Under the pieces are notes generated by a model. It was not told the origin of the DNA. It made no database searches and worked only from the letters and a program-made list of their open reading frames with translations. DNA of 64,000 nucleotides, taken from NCBI GenBank assembly GCA_050301235.1, contig JBNKZD010000243.1, forward strand, positions 1-64,000. The letters are read 5' to 3'. Source of the DNA: JAFGIN01 sp050301235 (lineage in GTDB: Bacteria > Fibrobacterota > Chitinivibrionia > Chitinivibrionales > Chitinispirillaceae). Positions 16,988 through 24,472 of the stretch are shown piece after piece. Position 1 is the stretch's first letter. Each line of letters opens with the position of its first letter. The position numbers and the translations under genes are program-made.

Positions 16988-17974
16988 CTACCTCAAAAGA
17001 CTTTTTCTAATCTTCTTGATCAATTCCCTGTCCTCATCGGTTTTCTGACCACTTGCAAACGCATGTCCAAAAACAATAAGCATGGTGGTCATAAAAAACA
17101 ACCCAGCACCAAATACCATCGGGAACAGCTTTTTCTGCTTGAATTGTGAATACTTAAATGGTGGATCGATAATCCTGAACGCTTCCTTACTGACAAGCAT
17201 CGCTTTTTCGAGTTCGTTTGCAATAAGACCCTGAATCTTCTCACGCAATAACGGGTCCGCAATGGTCACTAACTGTTTCTCAAGATATGAAACATTCTCT
17301 TTTGCATCAGATTGGACATTATCCTGAATGTAACTGTTGAGATACTGCAGGTATTTAGACAGAAGCGTATCCGAAAAAGTTGAATCCTTACTCTCTATTT
17401 TAATAGTCATGAGGCTAGCTTTAACCTCTTTTTTGAGAAATTTTCTTTTTATTAGACCACCCATTCCAAGCATTACCGGTTTTTTAAAATCAGGTTTCCA
17501 GGTATTATTAAGGGTATCATAAACCTTTGAATACAATTTAGGCATCGCTTCTTTGTAAACCATCGGAAGAAGATCATACTTCTCAATCAATTCCGCATTG
17601 AACTTTCTGCTATCCAGTATCAGCTCTATTTTATCCAACCCCGGATTGGCACTGATATTCAGTTGACTTGCCACAAGACCACTGAATGCGCCAAAACTTG
17701 ATAAATTTGGCGTTTTCTGATTTTCACTCTCTTTTGCCGCTATAACAGCCTCAGATATGAATCGCGGTCCTTTTTTTAGTGCGAGGCCATAACCAGCGAT
17801 TAGACCTATTACCGTCGCCCCAATGATCCACCACTTGTTCTTTACAAGGACATAGATGTATTCGAGAAGGTTGATCTCGTCGGGGTCTGATGCGGAATAT
17901 GAAGAAGGTTGAGGTTGAGGATAAGGTTGAGAAAGAGGAGAGGAATGCGGTTGTAAATTTTGTAATGAGTTCAT
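16988..17974 (-). CDS. Wzz-like polysaccharide chain-length/co-polymerase protein
   Basis: A 328-residue inner-membrane protein. The N-terminal segment DEINLLEYIYVLVKNKWWII is typical of Wzz domains and leads into TM1 (about 50-68). A periplasmic region follows, and TM2 lies near 283-305 (LFPMVFGAGLFFMTTMLIV). The C-terminal tail is short and basic and has no tyrosine-kinase domain. Wzz proteins set the chain length of O-antigen or capsule. The N-terminal 30 residues are rich in Pro, Gln and Ser because the adjoining GGTTGA-type hexamer repeat extends into the coding region. It belongs to the polysaccharide locus. Confidence 0.85.
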   Translation of the reverse strand: MNSLQNLQPHSSPLSQPYPQPQPSSYSASDPDEINLLEYIYVLVKNKWWIIGATVIGLIAGYGLALKKGPRFISEAVIAAKESENQKTPNLSSFGAFSGLVASQLNISANPGLDKIELILDSRKFNAELIEKYDLLPMVYKEAMPKLYSKVYDTLNNTWKPDFKKPVMLGMGGLIKRKFLKKEVKASLMTIKIESKDSTFSDTLLSKYLQYLNSYIQDNVQSDAKENVSYLEKQLVTIADPLLREKIQGLIANELEKAMLVSKEAFRIIDPPFKYSQFKQKKLFPMVFGAGLFFMTTMLIVFGHAFASGQKTDEDRELIKKIRKSLLR

Positions 17975-18172
17975 TGGCTTTGTATTTTCCTGGTAATTAA
18001 GGTTTAGGTTGAGGTTATGAGAAAAAGGATAAGAATGAGAAATGAGGAAGTTTGAGATTGAGAAGTTGAGAATGAGGACAAGGTTCAGAATTCTTCTTCC
18101 TAAACCTTAACCTTAACCTTTACCTTTACTCCTCAACCTTTCTCATTATTCTCTCAACCTTAGCCTTTTTCT
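17908..18172. repeat. 6-bp GGTTGA repeats running into the wzz coding start
   Basis: Hexamers GGTTGA, GGTTTA and GAGAAT fill 17999-18090, and the inverse (CCTTAA, CTCAAC) fills 18100-18172. At 17908-17940 the same hexamer lies inside the 5' end of the wzz-like gene and encodes the SQPYPQPQP stretch. Confidence 0.7.
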
Positions 18173-18531
18173 TCGCTTCCGCCTCTTAATGATTTTATTA
18201 ATAAATTTAACTCATGCACAATCTGCTCGCAGGATTCTGTGTGCTCTTTCCGTATTTGTTCAGTAAAATATCCAACCCTGTTTCCATAAATATGCTGATT
18301 TTTCAATTCCTGAGCAGAGCCACGTGCAATTATATAGAACATACATTTATCTTTTTTATGCTCTCTCCCAAACCCTTCTGCAATATTGTCCGATATCGAT
18401 ACAGCAGATCTTCGCATTTGAGATGTAAGTCCGTAATCTTCACATTTAGGTAATGTTGACGTCACACCATGTACTTTAACTGCTAAGTCCATTGCTTTCT
18501 GCCACACCGGCATTTGTTCGAATGAATCCAT
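18160..18531 (-). CDS. Four-helix-bundle protein (TIGR02436 family), second copy
   Basis: A 123-residue protein with the family signature LPKCEDYGLTSQMRRSAVSI followed by SDNIAEGFGR. It is only distantly similar to the copy at 14538-14894, mainly in the signature. The C-terminus runs to a charged tail. GGTTGA-type hexamer tracts lie at both ends, and the one at the 3' end overlaps the last codons. Function unknown. Confidence 0.87.
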   Translation of the reverse strand: MDSFEQMPVWQKAMDLAVKVHGVTSTLPKCEDYGLTSQMRRSAVSISDNIAEGFGREHKKDKCMFYIIARGSAQELKNQHIYGNRVGYFTEQIRKEHTESCEQIVHELNLLIKSLRGGSEEKG

Positions 18532-18539
18532 AGTATTAG

Positions 18540-18648
18540 AAAGGTTGAGGTTGAGGTTAAGATTAAAAGTAGGTTGAGGTTGAAGAGACCGAGATTGCTC
18601 GATTTCTCCTCTCAGCCTCAGCCTTAGCCTCAGCCTTGTTTTTCAAGG
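18540..18648. repeat. 6-bp GGTTGA tract followed by inverse GCCTCA/GCCTTA tract
   Basis: A forward tract (18541-18582) and a reverse tract (18608-18638) with units GGTTGA and GCCTCA/GCCTTA face each other across about 25 bp and could form a hairpin. The tract lies between the four-helix-bundle gene and a small gene. Confidence 0.65.
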
Positions 18649-18652
18649 AGAT

Positions 18653-18844
18653 TTAGACTTTTCCCAATTGGTGCCACACATTAAATGTATATTTCCAATA
18701 GTCTTTTTTTCTGCCGAGAAATGGTAGTATTTTATCTATAGAAGCAAATAGTTCATGTGGTGTTAGTAAATTCCAGATCTCGTCCATTGAGCCTTCTCTT
18801 AAAATCCATGAGATCAGTTTAATTCGTTCCTGCTCATCAGCCAC
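18653..18844 (-). CDS. Small hypothetical protein (DUF6922-like), start unclear
   Basis: From a GTG at 18844 this gives 63 residues ending in YWKYTFNVWHQLGKV. The same frame stays open upstream to a stop at 18931-18933 and reads SFCWDRPWSFGDIKGKLK before the GTG. That extension looks like the true N-terminal part of a DUF6922-like small protein (FWD... followed by ILREGSMDEIWNLL), but contains no ATG, GTG or TTG. The start codon may have been lost, or translation may begin at a rare codon. It follows the protease gene closely on the same strand. Family assignment is from memory of the pattern and is uncertain. Confidence 0.45.
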   Translation of the reverse strand: MADEQERIKLISWILREGSMDEIWNLLTPHELFASIDKILPFLGRKKDYWKYTFNVWHQLGKV

Positions 18845-18940
18845 TTTCAGTTTTCCTTTAATATCACCAAAGCTCCAGGGACGATCCCAACAAAAACTTG
18901 GGACATCAGAATCGGCAAACTTTTTAATTTTCAGTATATG

Positions 18941-19321
18941 TTATTTCACAAGACAATGAGCAATATTGGGACTCTCGGGATTTACGATCAATTTTCGTTC
19001 TATTGGAGAAATGAGCACGTCAAGGTCTTCCAATGCAGTCGCACCAAGTAACACTTCATTTCCAAGAACTAATGCACCAGTAAAACACAACCGGTTCTCA
19101 AACCCAATCATTACCGGACCAACATAGGCAACTATACGCGAAGAACCGTCAGCAAGGGTTACTTCTCGTTTCTGAAGTTCTTCAAGACCAAGCTGCACTG
19201 CGACATGATCAGGGATGCAGGTAAACAAAGCACCAGTATCCACCAGACTTGTAACCTCAAGTGGTTTTAACCCGGCATTTTTGGCATTTGACAGGGTAAT
19301 TTTTGTGTATATAAGTCCCAT
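18941..19321 (-). CDS. Retropepsin-like (clan AA) aspartic protease
   Basis: A 126-residue single-domain protein. VDTGALFTCIPDHVA contains the D-T-G catalytic triad of retropepsins, and LLGATALEDLDV is the matching hydrophobic-Gly-Ala flap region. Such proteins would act as homodimers. I chose the ATG at 19321 over the one at 19339 because AAGGAG lies 6 nt upstream of it. The small DUF6922-like gene follows within about 100 bp. Substrate and role are unknown; the neighbours are accessory cassettes. Confidence 0.8.
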   Translation of the reverse strand: MGLIYTKITLSNAKNAGLKPLEVTSLVDTGALFTCIPDHVAVQLGLEELQKREVTLADGSSRIVAYVGPVMIGFENRLCFTGALVLGNEVLLGATALEDLDVLISPIERKLIVNPESPNIAHCLVK

Positions 19322-19389
19322 GTATTCTCCTTTATGCATTTTTTTATATAATCAATAGACGCACCAGACTTATACATACGCTGGTATCA

Positions 19390-19470
19390 CTTTAGGTTGA
19401 GGTTGAGGTTGAGTAAGAGACGGAAATTTATCTATTTCTTCTCTTAGCCTTAGCCTTAACCTTGTCCTTC
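19390..19470. repeat. 6-bp GGTTGA tract facing inverse CCTTAG tract
   Basis: Forward hexamers (AGGTTGAGGTTGAGGTTGAG, 19393-19412) are followed by inverse hexamers (TTAGCCTTAGCCTTAACCTT, 19444-19463). The inverse half overlaps the last codons of the MarR-type gene. Confidence 0.65.
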
Positions 19471-19776
19471 CTCATCCACCTCTTTTTTAAGCACTTCAAT
19501 CTCATTACGCAACACTTCAAACTCCTCTTCGCGGCGTTTGAGATAGTTTTTTGTCAACGAGACCTTTTCCTGGATTCCTTTTCTGGTTAGCAGATAGTTC
19601 CACCGGATGTTTTCGGGTTCGTTTTTCAGTTTTTTAGCCCGGATCAAACCCTTCTCAATCAACCCGGTCAGAACATAATTGATCTTACCAAGACTCACGC
19701 CAAGCTTATCGGCAAGCGTCCGCTGGGTATGCTCGGGATTATTTTCTATCTCTTTAATTACTTTGTATTCGAACAT
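19456..19776 (-). CDS. MarR-family EPS-associated transcriptional regulator
   Basis: A 106-residue winged-helix protein. NNPEHTQRTLADKLGVSLGK (12-31) forms the helix-turn-helix, NYVLTGLIEKGLIRAKK the recognition part and wing, and the C-terminal 40 residues are a coiled coil (REEEFEVLRNEIEVLKKEV). The combination matches the EPS-associated MarR family found beside exopolysaccharide loci (TIGR04176). It probably regulates the operon that it sits in. Its upstream spacer has a GGGTAGTG/CACTACCC inverted repeat (19780-19820) that might be its operator. Confidence 0.85.
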   Translation of the reverse strand: MFEYKVIKEIENNPEHTQRTLADKLGVSLGKINYVLTGLIEKGLIRAKKLKNEPENIRWNYLLTRKGIQEKVSLTKNYLKRREEEFEVLRNEIEVLKKEVDEEGQG

Positions 19777-20189
19777 TTGGGTAGTGATTAGTGACTAGTG
19801 ATTAGCAAAACCACTACCCACCTATCTCGCGATTTTGGTTATATAATTGGGATAGATTAAAGACTTTTGATTACAGTCAGAGTATAATTTTAGGAGGTGT
19901 AACACCAAACCAGGAATTTGCATCTGTAATTTTGAACTGATCACGAGTGACTAATAACAGGCCACCCCACAGTCCCGACCGGGCGCACCTTTCCCCCGTC
20001 ACGTCCCAGGGAAATAGTGACCAGGGGTTAATACATAGTGATCAGCAGGACACTTAAATGATCAGGTCATTCAACCAGTCACCAGTCACTAATTACAGAT
20101 CACCAAACTGTTCAACCATTGAACAAGATACTACTGTGTGCGAAGTAATTCAAGGAGTTCGGTAAAAAAAAGACCACTTTTGTTCTTGA
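19777..20189. repeat. Gene-free 413-bp spacer with GTGATTAG-type repeats and a GC-rich patch
   Basis: It starts with GTGATTAGTGACTAGTGATT units enclosed by GGGTAGTG and CACTACCC. A GC-rich patch (CCCGACCGGGCGCACC, about 19972-20010) follows, then more degenerate GTGATCA/AGTCACTAA units. At 20109 it contains copy 2 of the TTCAA-TTGAA palindrome. No credible gene is seen. Confidence 0.6.
20109..20162. repeat. Dispersed palindrome repeat, copy 2
   Basis: TGTTCAACCATTGAACAAGA followed by TACTACTGTGTGCGAAGTAA and TTCAAGGAGTTC. It aligns over more than 50 bp with the copy at 14253-14309, in the same orientation. Confidence 0.7.
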
Positions 20190-20582
20190 TTACTGTAATG
20201 TCGCAACTATTTTCGACTCCAGTTTTTGTAGAATATTTAAATACCTGGATAACTTTCCAAAAATTTTTTCAGCAACAGCTTCAAGATAAGTGTGAGAAGT
20301 TAAATTTCGATCATCACACATCTTGAGGGCAGTTTCAACCTCTTCCTGTGTAAAAATCCCAGTCACTAATGCCTGACGAAAACAGCTCTTCGGAGACCCA
20401 CAGTCGATGCCTTCTATGGTGAATAAATATGCTTTTAAACATTTCCATGCAGCTTCAAAAGTGTATTCAAAACGCTGAATCGCCGCATCCCGGATAATGA
20501 CACTTTTCTGTTCTTTTAAAATCGCATCCAATGTTAATAATACCCTTGAAAACGTCGACTGTGCCTGAATCAGTTTTTCCAT
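20190..20582 (-). CDS. HI0074-type nucleotidyltransferase substrate-binding HEPN protein
   Basis: A 130-residue helical protein of the HI0074 family (PF08780). RFEYTFEAAWKCLKAYL is the family core, and RNLTSHTY carries Rx4H, the HEPN motif. It overlaps its nucleotidyltransferase gene by 13 nt. HI0074/HI0073 was the founding structure of such pairs; related pairs behave as toxin-antitoxin modules. This is the third HEPN/nucleotidyltransferase module in the locus and belongs to a different HEPN branch from the other two. Confidence 0.87.
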   Translation of the reverse strand: MEKLIQAQSTFSRVLLTLDAILKEQKSVIIRDAAIQRFEYTFEAAWKCLKAYLFTIEGIDCGSPKSCFRQALVTGIFTQEEVETALKMCDDRNLTSHTYLEAVAEKIFGKLSRYLNILQKLESKIVATLQ

Positions 20583-20881
20583 ACAACAATTCCCTCATTT
20601 TCAACATTCTCTTTGAAGCAATCTGAAACATCCCTCAATTCTATAACATCAATAGTATAAGGTATCGTACTTTCCTCAAGACACTCACGGAATCTGTACA
20701 CTTTCTCATGCAAATCACCTTTAGCAATCACTGCCAGATCTATATCAGATCCTTCCCGTGGTGTATTCCGAGCCCTTGATCCATACAGTACGACTTCAAC
20801 TTCAGCGTTTTCAAAAACCGTTTTACAGATATCCTTAATAATTACCTGATATTTTTCTTTTAATACCATAATAATCTTCAC
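20570..20881 (-). CDS. Minimal nucleotidyltransferase (HI0073-like)
   Basis: A 103-residue MNT protein with intact G-S-x10-D-x-D (LYGSRARNTPREGSDIDLAV). It overlaps the antiterminator gene upstream by 4 nt and the HI0074-like gene downstream by 13 nt. The three genes therefore form one tightly coupled unit at the head of the polysaccharide operon, which is unusual placement for a toxin-antitoxin pair. Confidence 0.85.
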   Translation of the reverse strand: MKIIMVLKEKYQVIIKDICKTVFENAEVEVVLYGSRARNTPREGSDIDLAVIAKGDLHEKVYRFRECLEESTIPYTIDVIELRDVSDCFKENVENEGIVVWKN

Positions 20882-21438
20882 TCTGAATCATCTGTATTTT
20901 CAATCCGTCTGACCCAATTATTATCAATTGTTACACAAGCGCGTCCAAGCCCCTCAACAGAAAGTACCAATCTTGAGTTTCCACGTACTTCCGCGATTAT
21001 CCCTTCAACTCCCTTTAATGGACCGTATTCAACAATAACCGGCATCCCTTCCATATACTCTTCGAGAGGAGCGATTGGAACCTGCCCTTTAATCACCCGA
21101 AGAATCTGATCGCACTCACGAATAAAACGACTCTGATTTCGCACTTCCATCAAATTCACCACTCTATTAGTACAAAAAATGTCCTTTGGGGTATTTTGAG
21201 CAAAACAGAGATAACCGGAAAAAAGAGGAACCGTGAATAACCTGGCACCATTTCTTCCAGGACGCGGGGTGTTTTTCACAACAAGTGGTAAAAAATATTC
21301 AATATGTCGCTCCCTCAGATCTTCAGCGAGTTGTTTTTCCTGACGAGGCTTGACTTTAGCAATCCACCAGCGTTCTGTAGCTTCGCAAAGAGGACGGTCC
21401 GGATACCTGATTGGCGGAACATCATTAGGTGTTATCAT
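20878..21438 (-). CDS. NusG/RfaH-like (UpxY-type) transcription antiterminator
   Basis: A 186-residue specialised NusG paralogue. The NGN domain begins WWIAKVKPRQEKQLAEDLRE with FSGYLCF near its end, and the KOW domain is VIVEYGPLKGVEGIIAEVRG. UpxY and RfaH proteins load onto RNA polymerase at the leader of a long polysaccharide operon and keep it processive. I prefer the ATG at 21438, with AGGA 8 nt upstream, over a TTG at 21456. This is the first gene of the minus-strand locus, with a long structured leader region upstream, as expected for this class. Confidence 0.88.
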   Translation of the reverse strand: MITPNDVPPIRYPDRPLCEATERWWIAKVKPRQEKQLAEDLRERHIEYFLPLVVKNTPRPGRNGARLFTVPLFSGYLCFAQNTPKDIFCTNRVVNLMEVRNQSRFIRECDQILRVIKGQVPIAPLEEYMEGMPVIVEYGPLKGVEGIIAEVRGNSRLVLSVEGLGRACVTIDNNWVRRIENTDDSE

Positions 21439-21449
21439 AAAATCGATCC

Positions 21450-21469
21450 TGTTCAATCATTGAACAAGA
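21450..21469. repeat. Dispersed palindrome, copy 3, at the antiterminator start
   Basis: TGTTCAATCATTGAACAAGA matches the first 20 bases of the repeats at 14253 and 20109. It is a near-perfect palindrome (TTCAAT-C-ATTGAA) and lies just upstream of the ATG chosen for the antiterminator, so it could be an operator or RNA element. Confidence 0.6.
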
Positions 21470-21534
21470 ATAATACTAAAGAGCTCCTATATCATGCAAG
21501 AGATATAACTCATTTCTTTTAATTTGACTTCTAT

Positions 21535-21740
21535 AATTAATAATTTGGGCGTTTCCCCTATCGGGTGGCAGCTATCTGCCCTTTCCGTTGGGCAGGCATC
21601 ACTCCTCCAGACTACACTTCATTTCGGTATTTTCTGCCCTGCGGTGAGTACACCTGGGTCAGAAAACACTACTACCCTTCATTCCATTACGGATAGCACC
21701 TTCCGTCCGAACTAACGCAGCTTAGAGCGAGGTGTCGTTG
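21535..21740. other. GC-rich structured block in the 5' leader of the polysaccharide locus
   Basis: This 200-bp stretch is clearly richer in GC than its surroundings and holds several short inverted repeats, for example CTGCCC-aacggaaa-GGGCAG and CCC-GATA-GGG on the minus strand. It carries no convincing reading frame. It could be a leader RNA recognised by the antiterminator or a remnant of a mobile element. I cannot assign it. Confidence 0.4.
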
Positions 21741-21803
21741 CTAAAGAGAAATTAAAATTGCAAGTATCCTTTTTTAGCCTTATAACTGCGTTTTTTTTGC
21801 TCA

Positions 21804-21996
21804 GTTCGCGTCACCTCTCTCACTTCGACTCTGTGACCACCTCAACCCTCTCTCCACTTCAATGGGAGTAAGCAATTGCGAATAGCTCTTTCATCCTCCC
21901 CCTCTCCATTGCAAATGGAGAGGGGGACCAAGGCGTTGCACTGAGCGAAGTCGAATGTGGGGTGAGGCGACGCGAATACTGCGTAGTACCAGTTAA
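21804..21996. repeat. Dispersed palindromic element with terminal inverted repeats, copy A
   Basis: The ends are GCGTCACCTC and GGGGTGAGGCGACGC. The centre holds CCCTCTCCATT-GCA-AATGGAGAGGG, a strong palindrome. A related element lies at 59850-60019 with the same central stem and end sequence; both are followed by ACCAGTTAA. It has no coding capacity and is probably a non-autonomous element. Confidence 0.7.
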
Positions 21997-22123
21997 CAAT
22001 AATTGCTAAAACAATGAAGCAGTTTCCATTATTTTCTAACTTCAAGGAAATTCAAGATCTCCAACCATTAATGTATATTTAATAAAATGATGCCGCTTCA
22101 GGTCACAAATTAAACGAATTGTA

Positions 22124-23239
22124 ATGAATACTATGGTACTTTTCTGGACTGCACTTAATTCTATACGGGGACTTGGGCCTGTAAAAATTGCCAAATTGAT
22201 AGAACTGTTTCATAAACCAGATCTCATATTCAAGGAAAGCAGCGAGCGGCTACTTCAGACCGGTATTATTAATCAGCATTGCTGTAGTCAGATCCTCAAT
22301 CCTGAGACGCTGAAAAATGCTGAACTGCTTATCCAAAAAACCGAAAAAGCGGGAATAACCCTTCTTACCCTTTCAGATCCTCTCTATCCACAATATCTGA
22401 AAGAGATATTTGCTCCTCCACCGTTACTTTTTGTGAAAGGTGATCTTGCCCTTTTTAATAAACATGCAGTTTCGATTGTCGGAACACGCACTCCTACCCA
22501 ATATGGAAAAGCAGCTACGCTTCAAATAGTCAAGGGTCTTGTTGAAAATAATCTTACGGTAGTGAGTGGAATGGCTCGTGGGATCGACACCATTGCTCAC
22601 GAAAGTACCTTATCGATGAATGGATCAACTATCGCTGTACTCGGTTGCGGCATTGATGTTGTCTACCCAAAATCCAATCTGGATCTGTGGGAACGAATTG
22701 GTACAATAGGTATACTTGTTTCAGAATTCAATCCCGGTACACCACCAGAATCATACAATTTTCCGCGTCGTAATCGAATTATCAGTGGCTTGTCTGCTGC
22801 CGTGGTTGTCGTTGAAGCTGGCGAGCGGAGTGGCAGTTTGATCACATCAGACTATGCACTGCAACAAGGCCGAGAGGTGTTTGCAGTCCCAGGCCCGATT
22901 ACATCATCACTCAGTAATGGTACCTTTAAATTACTAACTGATGGTGCTACACCAGCCAGAAGTGGGCATGAGATTGCTGAATCGCTAAGTATGGTAACTC
23001 TCTCAGCCTTGAAACGTACTTCAGTCTCAGCACCACAAAAAAAACAGGTTGATCTCCCGGAAAATGAGCAGAACATATTTTCACATATCAGTGATCAGCC
23101 ACTTCGAATCGATGAGATTCTTGAACTGAGTGGCTGTGCACTCAATGATGCATTCGGGATTCTTCTGAATCTTGAATTGAAAGGTCTGATCAAACAGGTC
23201 AGCGGACAGCAGTATGTCAGGGTTTCTGGTGATTGGTGA
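22124..23239 (+). CDS. dprA: DNA processing protein DprA
   Basis: A 371-residue DprA. An N-terminal HhH/SAM-like region (NSIRGLGPVKIAKLIELF) precedes the Rossmann-fold domain, with SIVGTRTPTQYG, SGMARGIDTIAHE and AVLGCGIDVVYPKSN. The C-terminus has a winged-helix (DLPENEQNIF onward). DprA binds incoming single-stranded DNA and loads RecA during transformation. It opens a plus-strand housekeeping set with the ftsB-like gene and recO. The ATG at 22124 is 6 codon-bases before a second ATG (22133), and either could be used. Confidence 0.95.
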   Translation: MNTMVLFWTALNSIRGLGPVKIAKLIELFHKPDLIFKESSERLLQTGIINQHCCSQILNPETLKNAELLIQKTEKAGITLLTLSDPLYPQYLKEIFAPPPLLFVKGDLALFNKHAVSIVGTRTPTQYGKAATLQIVKGLVENNLTVVSGMARGIDTIAHESTLSMNGSTIAVLGCGIDVVYPKSNLDLWERIGTIGILVSEFNPGTPPESYNFPRRNRIISGLSAAVVVVEAGERSGSLITSDYALQQGREVFAVPGPITSSLSNGTFKLLTDGATPARSGHEIAESLSMVTLSALKRTSVSAPQKKQVDLPENEQNIFSHISDQPLRIDEILELSGCALNDAFGILLNLELKGLIKQVSGQQYVRVSGDW

Positions 23240-23258
23240 TTAGTAAATAGTGACTGGT

Positions 23259-23549
23259 ATGAAAAAACGGATACAAACAGTTATGCTCATTATTATTGCG
23301 GTAGTACTCTTTTTCCTATCTATTTCACTCTTTGGCAATCAGGGGTTTATTACTGTTTACAAAGCATATAAACAGGACCGCGCACTGACTCAACAGATCA
23401 GCGATAGTAAAAAAACAATCGATTCGCTCAAAGATGAGATTGATCGACTTAAAAACGATACTGCTTATATCGAGCGGATTGCGCGTGAAAAACTGGGTAT
23501 GGCACGACGGAATGAGAAAATTTTTAAATTTATTGAAGAGAAGCCATGA
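23259..23549 (+). CDS. FtsB/DivIC-like septum formation protein
   Basis: A 96-residue bitopic protein. One TM segment near the N-terminus (TVMLIIIAVVLFFLSISLF) is followed by a coiled coil (DSKKTIDSLKDEIDRLKNDT) and the conserved YIERIAREKLGMARRNEKIF. These features define FtsB/DivIC, which joins FtsL and FtsQ at the division site. I chose the ATG at 23259 over a GTG nine bases upstream. The start lies 20 bp after the dprA stop, in a stretch of degenerate GTGATTAG repeats. Confidence 0.9.
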   Translation: MKKRIQTVMLIIIAVVLFFLSISLFGNQGFITVYKAYKQDRALTQQISDSKKTIDSLKDEIDRLKNDTAYIERIAREKLGMARRNEKIFKFIEEKP

Positions 23550-23576
23550 ATCCATGTTGACAGATACTTTTTAAGG

Positions 23577-23652
23577 TGGCTTCGAGAGCCTCAGCCACCG
23601 GTTGACTGAGGTTCTCGAAGTCCCGTTGACTGAGGCACTCGAAGTCACCATC
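23577..23652. repeat. GC-rich dispersed palindromic repeat
   Basis: Units such as GGTTGACTGAGGTTCTCGAA and CCGTTGACTGAGGCACTCGA repeat in tandem between the ftsB-like gene and recO. They share CTGAG...TCGAAG with the palindromes at 28660-28735 and 38790-38878. Confidence 0.55.
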
Positions 23653-23694
23653 AGAAACAATTTACATTACAATTTTACCAGTCACTAATTCCCC

Positions 23695-24462
23695 ATGAGT
23701 ATCCATAAAACAAACTCCATAGTACTTTCCACCACCCCTTTCAGGGAATCAAGTCTTATTTGTACTCTATTCAGTGAAGACTACGGTCGGTTTCAGGGAA
23801 TTGCAAAGGGGGTACGATCTTCATCAAAACATACCACTCCTCTGGAACGAGGTATGCTGATTGAACATGTTGTCTATGTTAAAAAAACACGCGAAATCCA
23901 GACTCTTGCGAATATTCAGATTGGTAATTTTTTTCCTGAAATCAGGGGTGACATCGAACGAACTGCTGTCAGAGATACTGCGTTTGAACTTCTTTTATCA
24001 TCACTTAAAGCCGGAGACCGTAATCCTGAACTGTTCTCACTGGTTGAAGAGTTTCTCAATGCAATATCGCAAATCAATAACAGAAACAACCATTTACTGC
24101 ATTTGTTGTGGGTGTTTCATTTCCGGTTTGCATCAGTAATGGGGTTTGAATGTAATTTTTCAACCTGCATCCAATGCAATTGTACCATTTTACCAACACA
24201 TTCCTCAACATATCTGATTCATGAACAGGGTGGGGTGACCTGCGCCCATTGTGGAGAATTACATGCCGATAGCAATCTGCATATCCCATCAGAAATACTT
24301 TTTTTAAACAGTGACCCCAATCCTGGTACTGGAATGAACATTTCCCTATCTTTAAGGGAATGGTTGAGACTGATTCGTCTGGCATCAGCGTATTGCAGAA
24401 TTCATCTGGAATTGAAATATCCATTCCGATCGATTGATTTTATGGAACAGGTGTTTATTTGA
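23695..24462 (+). CDS. recO: DNA repair protein RecO
   Basis: A 255-residue RecO. The N-terminal OB fold starts HKTNSIVLSTTPFRESSLIC and has YGRFQGIAKGVR. The helical middle precedes a zinc finger with CIQC and CAHC. RecO works with RecR to load RecA onto SSB-coated DNA. It ends 10 bp before the convergent DUF4143 ATPase gene, and no terminator is obvious between them. Confidence 0.94.
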   Translation: MSIHKTNSIVLSTTPFRESSLICTLFSEDYGRFQGIAKGVRSSSKHTTPLERGMLIEHVVYVKKTREIQTLANIQIGNFFPEIRGDIERTAVRDTAFELLLSSLKAGDRNPELFSLVEEFLNAISQINNRNNHLLHLLWVFHFRFASVMGFECNFSTCIQCNCTILPTHSSTYLIHEQGGVTCAHCGELHADSNLHIPSEILFLNSDPNPGTGMNISLSLREWLRLIRLASAYCRIHLELKYPFRSIDFMEQVFI

Positions 24463-24472
24463 TAATGTTTTA

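Noticed and set aside
21524..22045. Short frames within the GC-rich block and element A
   Set aside because: They fall in palindromic repeats, with low-complexity residues and no ribosome site.
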